A stretch of DNA of 64,000 nt, from the NCBI RefSeq assembly GCF_002483225.1, contig NZ_DLHL01000003.1, forward strand, positions 71,404 to 135,403, in the 5' to 3' direction. The stretch comes from Gemmatimonas sp. UBA7669. Lineage in GTDB: Bacteria; Gemmatimonadota; Gemmatimonadetes; Gemmatimonadales; Gemmatimonadaceae. The notes below the pieces were generated by a model that worked only from the letters and a program-made list of their open reading frames with translations, ran no database searches and was not told the origin of the DNA. Positions 17,339 to 26,288 of this stretch are shown here, piece after piece (the first letter of the stretch is position 1; each line of letters begins with the position of its first letter). The translations under genes and the position numbers were made by a program.

Positions 17339-17455
17339 ATGACAGACAGGTCGATACCGACGATGGTGCGACGCTGGCTCGACCGGGCTGTGCACTGGTT
17401 CACCGTGCATCGCGCCGAGTCGTTCGCCATGTGGCCACGCCAGCGCGACTGGTAG
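17339..17455 (+). CDS. Candidate 38-residue protein
   Basis: The short frame begins MTDRSIPTMVRRWLDRAV and ends WPRQRDW. It has a well-placed ribosome site (AGGAG, 6 bp before the ATG), unusual for a chance frame. It is rich in Trp, Arg and His and could form an amphipathic helix. A weak hairpin (17469-17495, CCACCC with GGGTGG) follows. There is no homology evidence. Confidence 0.35.
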   Translation: MTDRSIPTMVRRWLDRAVHWFTVHRAESFAMWPRQRDW

Positions 17456-17597
17456 GTAAGCGTATCAACCACCCGCTACGCGTTTCGCGGGGTGGCGGGT
17501 CATCCATGGCTCGGCACCTCGCGCGGCGAGCGGCGAGTGCGCAGAATTGTGGGATGCGGTCTCAACGGTAACTCACCGGACCTCTTCCCCTCCCTTC

Positions 17598-17936
17598 GTG
17601 CACATCGAATTTGCTGGTGCCGCCCGCGAAGTCACGGGCTCGTGCCATATCCTGCGCCTGGGCAGCGGCAGCGCCCAGCGCACCGTGCTGCTCGATTGCG
17701 GTCTCTTTCAGGGACGCCGCAAGGAAAGCCGCGAGAAGAACCAGAAGCTCCCCCTGCCCGTCGAAGAAATCGACGCGATCGTGCTGAGCCATGCGCACAT
17801 CGACCACGCGGGGCGCCTGCCCTATCTGGTGGCCCAGGGCTACAAGGGCACCATCTGGGCCACGAACGCCACGCGCGATCTCTGCGCCATCATGCTGGCG
17901 GACTCGGCGCATATCCAGGAGATGCACTGCGTTTGA
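17598..17936 (+). pseudogene. 5' fragment of a beta-CASP MBL-fold nuclease gene (interrupted host copy)
   Basis: From a GTG at 17598 the frame encodes the first ~108 residues of the same MBL-fold protein found complete at 42965-44368. It includes the metal-binding SHAHIDHAGRLPYL, but ends abruptly after AHIQEMHCV at a stop. Its 5' half differs from the intact copy at many synonymous sites and has a four-residue insertion (GSGSAQRTV versus GKRTV). Only the last stretch is nearly identical. I read it as the original host 5' end left behind when the island inserted. Confidence 0.85.
17901..17922 (+). repeat. Left copy of 22-bp direct repeat (putative attL core)
   Basis: A 22-bp stretch beginning GACTCGGCGCATATCCAGG is identical to 43262-43283. 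Sequence diverges immediately after it, while before it similarity continues at a lower level. It lies within the MBL-fold coding sequence, at codons for ADSAHIQE. Confidence 0.7.
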
Positions 17937-18046
17937 CCGCATGATGAGATCTCAAAAAAGTGAGGTCGTCTCAGTTCACTCGGAAGTAATTGAAAGATCT
18001 CGAGATGCGATGTCCTCGGCAGTCATGACGGGATCATCGTGCAACC

Positions 18047-18104
18047 GTTAGTGACAAGACTTGAGCGATGATGGTGTCAGAAGTTGTCACTGATTCTGTC
18101 ACTA
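18047..18104. repeat. Left island-end repeat (GTTAGTGACAAGA ... TTGTCACT)
   Basis: GTTAGTGACAAGA (18047-18059) is followed 35 bp from its TAG by TTGTCACTGATTCTGTCAC (18084-18102). The first part recurs as an exact inverted copy at 42829-42841 near the other island end. The whole layout, with the same 35-bp spacing, recurs at 38957-39010. Possible roles are recombinase-binding arm sites or transposon ends. Confidence 0.6.
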
Positions 18105-18214
18105 TGATCGCAGCAGCCACAGTCAGGGCGCAACCGTTCCTGCTACCGTTGTTTTGGCAGGATACAGAACGGCCACGCGAGTCCGTGCCTGTCTCCGTCG
18201 CGGTTTGACACGAG

Positions 18215-18694
18215 CTACATCGGGCAGGCCAAGTAACGGAGGGCGTTCGGCGCAGCGGATTGTGCTTGGGACGCATCAGGACCTGCGCTTGCCGACACCG
18301 CCAGAGGTGTCGTTCGGCCCGATGGATAGGCCTGCGGCCGCCGCTCTCGTCTACGCACGCACTCCATAATGATCATCACCGGTTCGTCCGACCGTATCTC
18401 GGGTTGTCGCTGATCCACGACGTGCTGCCACAGTCGACGATGCTCGGTCCGCCGGCCTCCGGATGTGAATGCCACTCACCGACATAGTCGTCGCGCACAG
18501 CGGAAGCGCGATGCAAACGACCCACTACATCTTGTGCGTAGTCACCGTCGCGCTGAAAGCGCGTTCGTGTGTGCAGCGCGCTGGGGCCGGGTCCGACGAT
18601 CACCGTGGTTACAGTGCGGCGATCATGGCCGACGTAGCCAACCAAGACCTCCACCCGTTTCCAGTGGTGCCCTGCGCTCGCACTCAATACGCAT
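18215..18694 (-). pseudogene. Frameshifted JAB/MPN (JAMM) metallopeptidase
   Basis: Reading the minus strand from ATG 18692-18694 and allowing two frameshifts gives a JAB-domain protein. The N-terminal part is MRIECERRAPLETGG with the conserved Glu, then after one inserted base VLVGYVGHD. The JAMM metal motif is EWHSHPEAGGPSIVD. A second shift near 18390 continues as EPVMIIMECV. Intact relatives act with E1/E2-like proteins in CBASS type II or ubiquitin-like (Bil) defence systems, but no partner gene remains. The IS481 remnant sits immediately upstream of it. Confidence 0.6.
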
Positions 18695-18702
18695 GCTCTC
18701 TA

Positions 18703-19110
18703 GGTTGAAATGACCAAGAGGTTGTTCACAGGGGAAAATGGCTGCAAGCTGAGATTCTTGAGGCATCAATCCACAACCATCAGAGTCCCAATGAACATCC
18801 ACAAGTTGGCACGTCTCACCCCGTTTGGGCGAGAGGTGTTGGTGCAGCGCGTCGCGGCTGATGTGCCCGTCGCGGTGGGCGCCCGCGAAGCCGGCGTCTC
18901 GCGCCAGACTGTGTACAAGTGGTGCCGTCGGGCCGCGGACCAAACCCCGGAGGCGCTGCACGACCGCGCGTCGACGCCACATCATTCGGCGCAGCGGATC
19001 GCCGCCCATCTTTGGCTGCAGATCGAGAAGCGGCGTCGGCAGCACTGGAGCTGTCGGCGGATTGCCCAGTGCTACGATCTGCCGATCTCTACATCCTCGG
19101 CTACCCCCCG
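18703..19110 (+). pseudogene. IS481-family transposase remnant, left of the lanthipeptide cluster
   Basis: From ATG 18791 the frame reads MNIHKLARLTPFGREVLVQR, then a helix-turn-helix (AREAGVSRQTVYKWCRR) and RRQHWSCRRIAQ, matching the N-terminal third of IS481-family transposases. The frame is then lost and no catalytic DDE domain follows. The leader before the ATG resembles that of the second remnant at 29223, so both keep their left terminal region. Confidence 0.7.
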
Positions 19111-19315
19111 CCCGCGGAGTACGGAAAGCAGCAACACCTCACCCGCTCAGCGTAAGTCAAATCACGGCCCCCGGCTGTCCAAGCCGTTGGGGCTCATCCC
19201 AACACTTCTGTACCATTCATGCGGCACAGACAACAGGCATTGACAGTGGCAGCCTAGGCTATCACTATCCTTCGTCCCCTGCGGCGATACCTTCTTGCTT
19301 ATGATTAACTGAAAT

Positions 19316-21292
19316 ATGACGGATCCGCGTCCGCTGATTGAACTGGCGTCCGAGATTGCCAGCAGTTTAGCCGATCAAGCTCGTTGGACCGGTAAGAACT
19401 GTACGTGGGAGACCGTGCAGCCGATGCGTGGATCTCGGCAAGGATTGAGTGTTGAGTATGCGCCGGCTGGTGGGGCTCTATACGCCGGGTCTTCCGGTGT
19501 AGCAGTTTTTCTCGCTGAACTTGCGCGGCTTACCTCGGACGATGCTTTTGCGCGACTTGCAATGGGCGCGCTCGGACATGCCCTATTGCCTGCCGAGCTG
19601 GCGAAGGGAAGGGTGACCTCCCTTTACTCGGGGCAGCTGGGTATCGCGTACGCGGCTTGTCGCGTGTATCAAGCGCTTGGCCAACCGATTCCCGATTGGC
19701 TTGTGCAGATGATCGACGCCTTGGCGGCGGCGGCGCCAACAGTACGGTCGTACGATATCATTGATGGCTCCGCGGGCGCGATCGTCGGCATGCTTGAATT
19801 GTATCGCATGTCGGGCCGGGAGGCGTGTCTGGATGGTATGCGCGCCCACGCCGACGCGCTGCTACGGGATAAGCTCGATGAGCCGGAGGGGGCCTCATGG
19901 GGCTCGCCTTCACTCTCTGCGCTCCGAAACCAAGTTGGTTTTGCTCATGGGGCCTCGGGAGCCGCTTGGTCGCTGATGGAGGCATACACAACTCTAGGCG
20001 ATCCGCGCTACCTGTACGTCGCCGAGCGAGCCTTAGACTACGAGGCGCAGTTCTTCGTAGAATCCGAGGCGAACTGGCCCGATCTGCGCAACCCTGTCGT
20101 CCATTTGTTGGAGGACGACGAGGAGTTCATGACGTTGTGCCGGAGCGTTTTGAACGGAGGTTCGATCCCGACGCACCGAGAAACGTACAGCACCACCTGG
20201 TGCTATGGCGCACCGGGGATGCTCCCTGTTCGTGCGCGTGTTGCCTCGCTAGCGCGCGACGCGAGACATGTTGCACAGTTCGAGAAAGCATGCATCGAGC
20301 TGCGCGCCCTCGCCGATGATCCTAGCGCGTACTGTCTCTGCCACGGAGCATGCGGCAATGCCGATGCGGTCCGCAGCGCGCTTCGCTATCGTGACGATGT
20401 CGCGCTGAAGCATGCTTTGGCTACGTTCGCTGACACATTGCCGACACTCTACCGGGCGGGACGATGGCGCTCGGGCGTTCTTGGCGGCGACTTTGACCCC
20501 ACCTTGCTCGTCGGAGTCTCCGGGATTGGCTACTGTGCGTTGCAGTTGGCGGATCCGGCAATTCCGTCCGTGCTGTTTATGGGCGACGGGGCAAATATCA
20601 CCGAGCCCGATCAGACCGATTGGCGACTTTCGCATGATGCGGCTCTGCTAGATCGCGCATTTCCGCAGAGCTTACAAGCACTCAGGCCGGCTTCTGAAGA
20701 TGCTGCGCGCGAGTTCGCCCGGGAGGCGCCGCCCGAAATGCCGTTGCTTGTGCACATGCGCCGCGCTCTGGCGGCGGCGCGCGAAAACGCACCTGATGCA
20801 GACGCCCGCGCGAGCCTCGACAGAGCGACGCTGGCAGAGCAGGCGTGGTTTGAGGTGCTTGACACGTTCAATTCTCCGTATGATGAGCTCACCGAAACAC
20901 TCATGCGCATTGCGCTGGGCGACGACTGGCAACGGGCCCCCCTCCAGATTGCGAGTGCAACCCGTGTGCTTCGCGCAGCCGCAGTAAATGATGTGGGGAC
21001 GACGGAGCCGGGGCGTACGTCAGGGGCGACGCTGCTATTTCGCACGAGAACAACTCCGAGGCGTATGGTGATTTCCGCGGCGCAGCTCGAACTTCTTGAT
21101 CTGTTCGACAGTCCAACCTCGGTGGACGCGATTCTCAACGCGCTTCCGAATGAAGCAGATGACTTGCCCCAGCAGGCCGGGGTGCGTGTCGGCGTCGTCC
21201 GCACCGTTGAGCAGTTTCTACATTTGGGGGTACTCGCTCCCACGCCGGGATTCCGCGCTGACGAATCGCTTCCCGGCGCAAGTTCGCCCTAG
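19316..21292 (+). CDS. lanC: LanC-type lanthionine cyclase with long C-terminal extension
   Basis: Zinc-dependent cyclase that adds Cys thiols to dehydrated Ser/Thr, forming (methyl)lanthionine rings. It has 658 residues, far above the ~400-450 usual for LanC. The N-terminal ~415 residues form the double alpha-barrel, with FAHGASG (His211), WCYGAPG (Cys296) and LCHGACGNAD (Cys342, His343); Cys296, Cys342 and His343 are the expected zinc ligands. About 240 residues follow. The last ~60 (LELLDLFDSPTSVDAILNAL and onward) resemble a PqqD-like winged helix that could bind the leader peptide. It is first in the lanC-lanB-lanA order and probably shares a promoter with lanB. Confidence 0.85.
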   Translation: MTDPRPLIELASEIASSLADQARWTGKNCTWETVQPMRGSRQGLSVEYAPAGGALYAGSSGVAVFLAELARLTSDDAFARLAMGALGHALLPAELAKGRVTSLYSGQLGIAYAACRVYQALGQPIPDWLVQMIDALAAAAPTVRSYDIIDGSAGAIVGMLELYRMSGREACLDGMRAHADALLRDKLDEPEGASWGSPSLSALRNQVGFAHGASGAAWSLMEAYTTLGDPRYLYVAERALDYEAQFFVESEANWPDLRNPVVHLLEDDEEFMTLCRSVLNGGSIPTHRETYSTTWCYGAPGMLPVRARVASLARDARHVAQFEKACIELRALADDPSAYCLCHGACGNADAVRSALRYRDDVALKHALATFADTLPTLYRAGRWRSGVLGGDFDPTLLVGVSGIGYCALQLADPAIPSVLFMGDGANITEPDQTDWRLSHDAALLDRAFPQSLQALRPASEDAAREFAREAPPEMPLLVHMRRALAAARENAPDADARASLDRATLAEQAWFEVLDTFNSPYDELTETLMRIALGDDWQRAPLQIASATRVLRAAAVNDVGTTEPGRTSGATLLFRTRTTPRRMVISAAQLELLDLFDSPTSVDAILNALPNEADDLPQQAGVRVGVVRTVEQFLHLGVLAPTPGFRADESLPGASSP

Positions 21293-21582
21293 CGTCACAC
21301 TGCGCCAGCCGGCGAGGTGTTACCCCGCTTGATGCACTAACGCTGATTCGCAGATACCTGTCTCGACCATCGCGCACACCCAATCCATGGTGCACGCCGA
21401 CAGTGCAGTATCCAAACCTCATTACGCGCGTGCGCGCTGTACGTGGTAGCCGAGATATCGGGAATAGCGTGCATGCGGCGATCCTGCCCCGTACGTCACC
21501 CGTAGGTTCCTTAGTCACACCGCCCTAACCCGTTGCCAGGAACTGCTCGACCACTGGCTGCTCGGCACCATTTTCCCCTCGC

Positions 21583-24500
21583 ATGGCCCTCCACGAAGCG
21601 CAGTTCTTCCTCCTACGCGCCCCTGTGCTCCCCGTCGGTACGCTCGAGAGATTCGGAGCAATGGAGAGCGCGCCGCTATTCACAGCCAGCGCTTCAAATG
21701 CTATCGGTGCAGCGGCGACAGACGATCTGGAAGTGATGTACGCGGCCGCCGTTGCCGCTCTTGTCACACGTCCGGATATCCGAGCTGCATTGCGCCACGC
21801 CTCCCCTGACCTTGTTGACGGCATCGATCGTGTGGGGCCTACGACCCCCATCCGGCAACGCTTGCCGCTGTTGCACGCGGCGGCGCGCTATATCTCACGA
21901 ATGAGTTATCGTCCCACGCCGTTCGGACTGTTCGCCGGCGTGTCGTATGGGACAGTGGCCGGTGCGACGCGCCTATCGGTTGGCCACGCGGCTTCGCATA
22001 CCCCTGTCGCCCGCCTCGACAGCGACTGCTTGGACGAGATCGTCCGCCGAGTCGCCGATGCGTTCTGGGACGATGAATGCGTAACGTATCATGCCAACTC
22101 AAGTTTGTCGCGCGTCGGGGTACGCTGGTTCTATGCCAAGTCGCGGTCTCGAGGTAAGGATCAGCGATATTCGCTGGTGGCGCTCGATGCAGACGCCGCC
22201 CTCAACACCGTTATGCGACTCGCGGGCGCCGGGACTTCGGTGCCGAAGCTGGTCAGGGAGTTTACCGAACAGGGCTATGAGCTTGAGGAGGCGCGTACCT
22301 ACGTCAAAGAGCTGATTGACGACGGGATCTTGGTCTCTTCGCTCCATCCAGCGCTAACTGATACAGATCCACTTACGACCCTTTGCGGACAGCTTAGCAA
22401 GATTAATGGGGCTGGCGGCTGGGTGAGTGCGCTTGAGCAACTCCGCGCATCGCTCGCGGACACCGAAGGCATGGCGAGCAGCGACGAGTGGCAGCAGCGG
22501 ATCACCGGACTGCTTGCGACATTGCCGTCCCCAGTGACCGCGCGACACACGGTGCAGATTGATCTTCGGCTGAACGCGCCCGAAGCCCAACTCTCACGCA
22601 CTCTCGTTGACGACCTGCTGGCAGCGGTCCACCAACTTCAACGTGTGAGCCTCCCTCGGGATCCGCTGCGCGGCTTCAGAGAGGCATTTGTCGAACGCTT
22701 CGATACCGAAGAGGTGCCCCTGAGCATCGCTCTCGACGCCGAAGTCGGTGTCGGTCTGCCTGGGTTTGAGGCCCGCAGCCGCCCGCCGGCGCTGGATGCG
22801 AATTTAGTGGATGCTGAGCGCCGACGGGATGCCGCATTAGCCGAGCTGCTCATCCGGGCCGCGTCGGCGAGCCGCACTACGATTGAGTTGACCCCGGAGG
22901 ACATTGCACGGCTGGAGAACGGGCGCGAACACCGTCCGCTTCCCGCCTCCTTCGCGGCCATGATCTCCATCGAGAACGCCACTTGTGCCGATGTTGATCG
23001 CGGCCAGTACTCCATGGTTCTGAAGGGCCTGTCGGGTCCGTCGGGGACATCGCTGCTGGGCCGTTTTTGCTACTTAGATGACCGTCTCACCGCGGCAGTT
23101 CGCTCGCACGTAGAGCACGAGGCGTGCAGTGCGCCGGAGGCGGTGTTTGCTGAACTGGTTCACCTCCCGCAGGCTCGACTTGCGAACGTCATTCGACGAC
23201 CACCACTCCGGCCGTTGGAAGTGCCGTATTTGGGACGCTCTGCGCTACCCGCCGACCAGCAGTTAGATCTCTCGGATCTCCGAGTAAGTGTCCAGCGCGG
23301 GCGTGTGATGCTTAGGTCTATACGTCTCGACCGAGAAGTCATCATTCGCTGTAGTACCGCGCACAACTTTTCGCATGGGTCCAATCTGCCCATTTATCAG
23401 TTTCTGTGCCTGCTTCAACATCAAGACGCGGCGCAAGTCCCGAACTGGACATGGGGAGCGCATGGTGACTTGCCTATGTTGCCCAGAGTGTCCATCGGGC
23501 GGCTCGTCGTCTCTCGCGCGCAATGGCGCATTCCATGGGCCGAGCTGAAGCAACTTCGTGATGCTGCCGACGCATCGACGCTGGCACACTTGCTCGCCGA
23601 TCTCCGCATGCGGCTCGGCATCCCGCGTCACGTTGCAATTGCTGAGGGCGAAAACTCGTTACCGGTGGATCTGGGGGCCGCGTGGGGGCGCGCGCTCCTA
23701 GTGGAGTCCCTCCGTGCACCGGCTCCGCTAGTCTTACAGGAGCGCTCTACGCCCTCCGACGCCATGCCCCTGACGGGCCCAGATGGCGCACACACGAATG
23801 AGATCATTCTGCCGTTTGTTGTGCCCGCGGCGCGAAAAACCACGCAGTTTCGAGTTTCTACAAGTATCTCTGAACCATCATGCCTTCGGGTCGAAAATGA
23901 ACCGGCCGTCATTGACCCGCGATACCGACGCCAAACCCTGAGCAGCCCTTGGACTTCGCTGAAGATCTACTGCGGGGTCGGGCACGCCGATCGATTGCTG
24001 ACCGAATACATCGTGCCGCTCCTTTCGGAGGCGCAGCACCGACAAGTCATAGACGGGTGGTTCTTTCTGCGCTATCACGATCCGCGATTCCATTTGCGCG
24101 TGCGGGTCCATGGCGCGCCGACCAGCGCGAAGTTTGCGCTGCTTCAGCAGCTCGACGCGAGTCTTGACTCCGCCGTGAGCGAACACCGCGTATCGTCTGT
24201 CGTGTTCGATACCTATGTCCGTGAGATTGAGCGATACGGTGGCGCAGCGGCGATCGAGCTTGTAGAGAGGGTGTTTCACGCAGATAGCATCGCCGTTGCT
24301 GCACTGCTTCCGTACCTTGCCGACATGCCGAGCGCCGCACTTCGAGATGCAGCGGTGCTGCAAGGCGTCCTAACCATGTTCCGCGCGCTCGCCGCGCCGA
24401 CACGACAATTGGTCGAACGCCTCCGACGGCGCGTACCACCCTCGCGCCAATCGCGTACATGGAGCAAGTCGTTTCGGGAATTTCGGCCTCTCTTCGAAAG

Positions 24501-24765
24501 CGTTTTTGATGGGGGCGACGTGCCGCATGCGAGCGGCACTACGATTAGCGCGCTGTACGAGCGCCGCTCGGCATCGATAGCCGAGAGTTTGGCCGTCCGC
24601 CACCCTGCCTCTGGTTCCGAGATACTGGCGCTCTCGGAGGAGGCAGTCGACAGTTTGGTGCACATGTTCTTAAATCGAGTGGCCCGGGATCCATCTGAGA
24701 CCGGCGAGCTACGTCTGCTTGATTACACACGACGTCTGTCTGAATCCGCCTTAGCGCGGCGGTAG
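21583..24765 (+). CDS. lanB: Class I lantibiotic dehydratase LanB (full length)
   Basis: Uses glutamyl-tRNA to glutamylate Ser/Thr of the precursor and eliminates glutamate to give dehydroamino acids. It has 1060 residues, the standard size for a full-length class I enzyme. The glutamylation domain starts EAQFFLLRAPVLPVGTLERF and contains the family hallmark SYRPTPFGLFAGVSYG near residue 110. The C-terminal SpaB_C-like elimination domain begins around residue 785 with SSPWTSLKIYCGVGHADRLL and includes GWFFLRYHDPRFHLRVRVHG. The 290 bp between lanC and lanB holds no other gene. The stop is followed by two hairpins and then the precursor gene. Confidence 0.93.
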   Translation: MALHEAQFFLLRAPVLPVGTLERFGAMESAPLFTASASNAIGAAATDDLEVMYAAAVAALVTRPDIRAALRHASPDLVDGIDRVGPTTPIRQRLPLLHAAARYISRMSYRPTPFGLFAGVSYGTVAGATRLSVGHAASHTPVARLDSDCLDEIVRRVADAFWDDECVTYHANSSLSRVGVRWFYAKSRSRGKDQRYSLVALDADAALNTVMRLAGAGTSVPKLVREFTEQGYELEEARTYVKELIDDGILVSSLHPALTDTDPLTTLCGQLSKINGAGGWVSALEQLRASLADTEGMASSDEWQQRITGLLATLPSPVTARHTVQIDLRLNAPEAQLSRTLVDDLLAAVHQLQRVSLPRDPLRGFREAFVERFDTEEVPLSIALDAEVGVGLPGFEARSRPPALDANLVDAERRRDAALAELLIRAASASRTTIELTPEDIARLENGREHRPLPASFAAMISIENATCADVDRGQYSMVLKGLSGPSGTSLLGRFCYLDDRLTAAVRSHVEHEACSAPEAVFAELVHLPQARLANVIRRPPLRPLEVPYLGRSALPADQQLDLSDLRVSVQRGRVMLRSIRLDREVIIRCSTAHNFSHGSNLPIYQFLCLLQHQDAAQVPNWTWGAHGDLPMLPRVSIGRLVVSRAQWRIPWAELKQLRDAADASTLAHLLADLRMRLGIPRHVAIAEGENSLPVDLGAAWGRALLVESLRAPAPLVLQERSTPSDAMPLTGPDGAHTNEIILPFVVPAARKTTQFRVSTSISEPSCLRVENEPAVIDPRYRRQTLSSPWTSLKIYCGVGHADRLLTEYIVPLLSEAQHRQVIDGWFFLRYHDPRFHLRVRVHGAPTSAKFALLQQLDASLDSAVSEHRVSSVVFDTYVREIERYGGAAAIELVERVFHADSIAVAALLPYLADMPSAALRDAAVLQGVLTMFRALAAPTRQLVERLRRRVPPSRQSRTWSKSFREFRPLFESVFDGGDVPHASGTTISALYERRSASIAESLAVRHPASGSEILALSEEAVDSLVHMFLNRVARDPSETGELRLLDYTRRLSESALARR

Positions 24766-24777
24766 CTTCCAGCCCGC

Positions 24778-24830
24778 CTGGCTGGGCACTTCGGCTCAGC
24801 CAGATGCAGTACCTCCCGGTCGTCCGACCG
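24778..24830 (+). promoter_or_regulatory. Two hairpins between lanB and lanA
   Basis: A 10-bp stem with one G:T pair (CTGGCTGGGC with GCTCAGCCAG, loop ACTTCG) spans 24778-24803. It is followed by a smaller CGGTCG/CGACCG stem. Lying between enzyme and precursor genes, they could partially terminate upstream transcription or stabilise the lanA message. Confidence 0.45.
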
Positions 24831-24859
24831 AGAGGAGACCAATAGAACGGAGAATTCTC

Positions 24860-25150
24860 GTGAGCGACCGTCCGAAGCTGTCATTGTCGAAGGAAACGCT
24901 GCGGAACCTTGGGCAGAGCGCGCTGTCGTCGGTGTACGGCGGCGAAGACTTCCCCGAAGTCGACAACACCTACATGCCGGGCTTCTGCCCGGACGGGAAC
25001 GAGACTGTGATTCCTACGAACTGCCGCGGCAATCCCGGGTGCGACACGAGCGGATCGACGTGCGTGACGTGCCGTCATTCCAGCCCTACCTGTCAGCCGA
25101 CTTGCGTTTCGCAGAACGGCTGCACTTGCGGCACGTTCTACTGTGGCTGA
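24860..25150 (+). CDS. lanA: Cys-rich class I lanthipeptide precursor with double-glycine leader
   Basis: A 96-residue peptide with GTG start and a GGAG ribosome site. The leader has the class I recognition box KLSLSKETLRNL at residues 6-17. It ends in ALSSVYGG (residues 21-28), matching the double-Gly cleavage pattern with Leu at -7 and Val at -4. Cleavage after Gly28 would give a 68-residue core with 10 Cys and more than a dozen Ser/Thr, mostly in the last 55 residues (for example STCVTCRHSSPTCQPTC). The density predicts many thioether rings. The C39 peptidase encoded at 29746-31791 is the likely leader peptidase. The name lanA is generic. Confidence 0.88.
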   Translation: MSDRPKLSLSKETLRNLGQSALSSVYGGEDFPEVDNTYMPGFCPDGNETVIPTNCRGNPGCDTSGSTCVTCRHSSPTCQPTCVSQNGCTCGTFYCG

Positions 25151-25165
25151 TCTAGTACTCGTGCA

Positions 25166-26113
25166 CTAGCGCGCGGGGCCTGCTATCATGCCAGAACTCG
25201 GTGTGATAGCGGGTTGCTCGGCCGCAATCAAGGCATAGGACTCGACGACCTGCGGAAAGGATGGTGCGAGCGACTGAAGCACTATATCGGTGGTTCCATA
25301 CACGTTCGCCAGCTCCTCAAGCTGGGCGACGCACTGGGGCCCCGAGCCGAGAAAGCAAGGAAAACTACGGTCGCGCAATCGTGGTTCCGCGGTCGTAGGA
25401 AGCGGCCAGCTGTGTCCTTTTTGCGCGATCGAGGCAGCCCACCGTTCGCGTGCTTCCCATTCGGTTTGCGCGCAGCAGCCATAGCACACCAAGACAACCG
25501 GGGGAGGGGCCGTGCCTCGGCGCAGTGACCACTGCTCGCGATACTGATCGACAATCGCGAGCGACTCGGCCAGCGGCACGCCCGCGGCTAGGTAGTGGTG
25601 GTACGCAAATCGGCTGCCTAACTCTCCTGCGAGTGTAGCGCTGCTGGGACTGGTCGAACAGATCCAAAAATCCTCTAGCTCAGTCGGCAGCGCGTCCTCA
25701 TCGCCAATGGAGAACGATCCAGTGACCATCGACATGAGGTATCGGATCGCTGCGGGATAGTCGCGAAGTGGCACGCCGTCGAGCATTCGATTATGCAAGA
25801 TGGGATCTCTCACCCTTCCATTTATCACACCAAACTCGAACCGGTCCGGAAACAGCGAGCGAAGAAGCCGGGTCTCTGACGCGAGCCTAGGAAGGTTGTA
25901 GTACGGGAGCATTGCGCCAGCGGTTCCGATACGCAGGCGCGACGTAGACGCTGCTGCGATGGCGGCCATAAGCATGGGACTACCACTTTGCTGCGGCGAG
26001 TGATGCTCCGTGAGCCAGTAACGGTAATAGCCTAGCGATTCGAGGGCCGACGCTAACGCGCCGACATTGGCCGGTGAGAGGACGTCGATTGCCCCCAAGC
26101 GTTCAATAGCCAC
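25166..26113 (-). CDS. LLM-class flavin-dependent monooxygenase (luciferase-like)
   Basis: 315-residue bacterial-luciferase-like (beta/alpha)8 flavoenzyme. Family features are SALESLGYYRYWLTEHH near the N-terminus, SRLRIGTAGAMLPYYN and FEFGVINGRVRD. A GTG at 26111-26113 with GGAGG five bases upstream is preferred over the TTG at 26137. It is encoded head-to-tail against lanA and divergent from the ABC exporter. Luciferase-like enzymes such as GarO oxidise lanthionine sulfur in actagardine-type compounds, so sulfoxidation or another oxidation of this product is a reasonable inference. Confidence 0.85.
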   Translation of the reverse strand: MAIERLGAIDVLSPANVGALASALESLGYYRYWLTEHHSPQQSGSPMLMAAIAAASTSRLRIGTAGAMLPYYNLPRLASETRLLRSLFPDRFEFGVINGRVRDPILHNRMLDGVPLRDYPAAIRYLMSMVTGSFSIGDEDALPTELEDFWICSTSPSSATLAGELGSRFAYHHYLAAGVPLAESLAIVDQYREQWSLRRGTAPPPVVLVCYGCCAQTEWEARERWAASIAQKGHSWPLPTTAEPRLRDRSFPCFLGSGPQCVAQLEELANVYGTTDIVLQSLAPSFPQVVESYALIAAEQPAITPSSGMIAGPAR

Positions 26114-26288
26114 AGTTTCCTCCGGAGAGCGGCACAACTAAGATGGGGCAAATATACAGGACTTTCAACCTCGGCTCGATACATGGTTGCCCAAGATGGT
26201 TGTTTACCATTGGGAAACCTGAGGTCTCGCCCTACGAACTCCCCCGGCGTCATTCGTCATCCGCTGGGTGCGTGCGCTACGAATAGCA

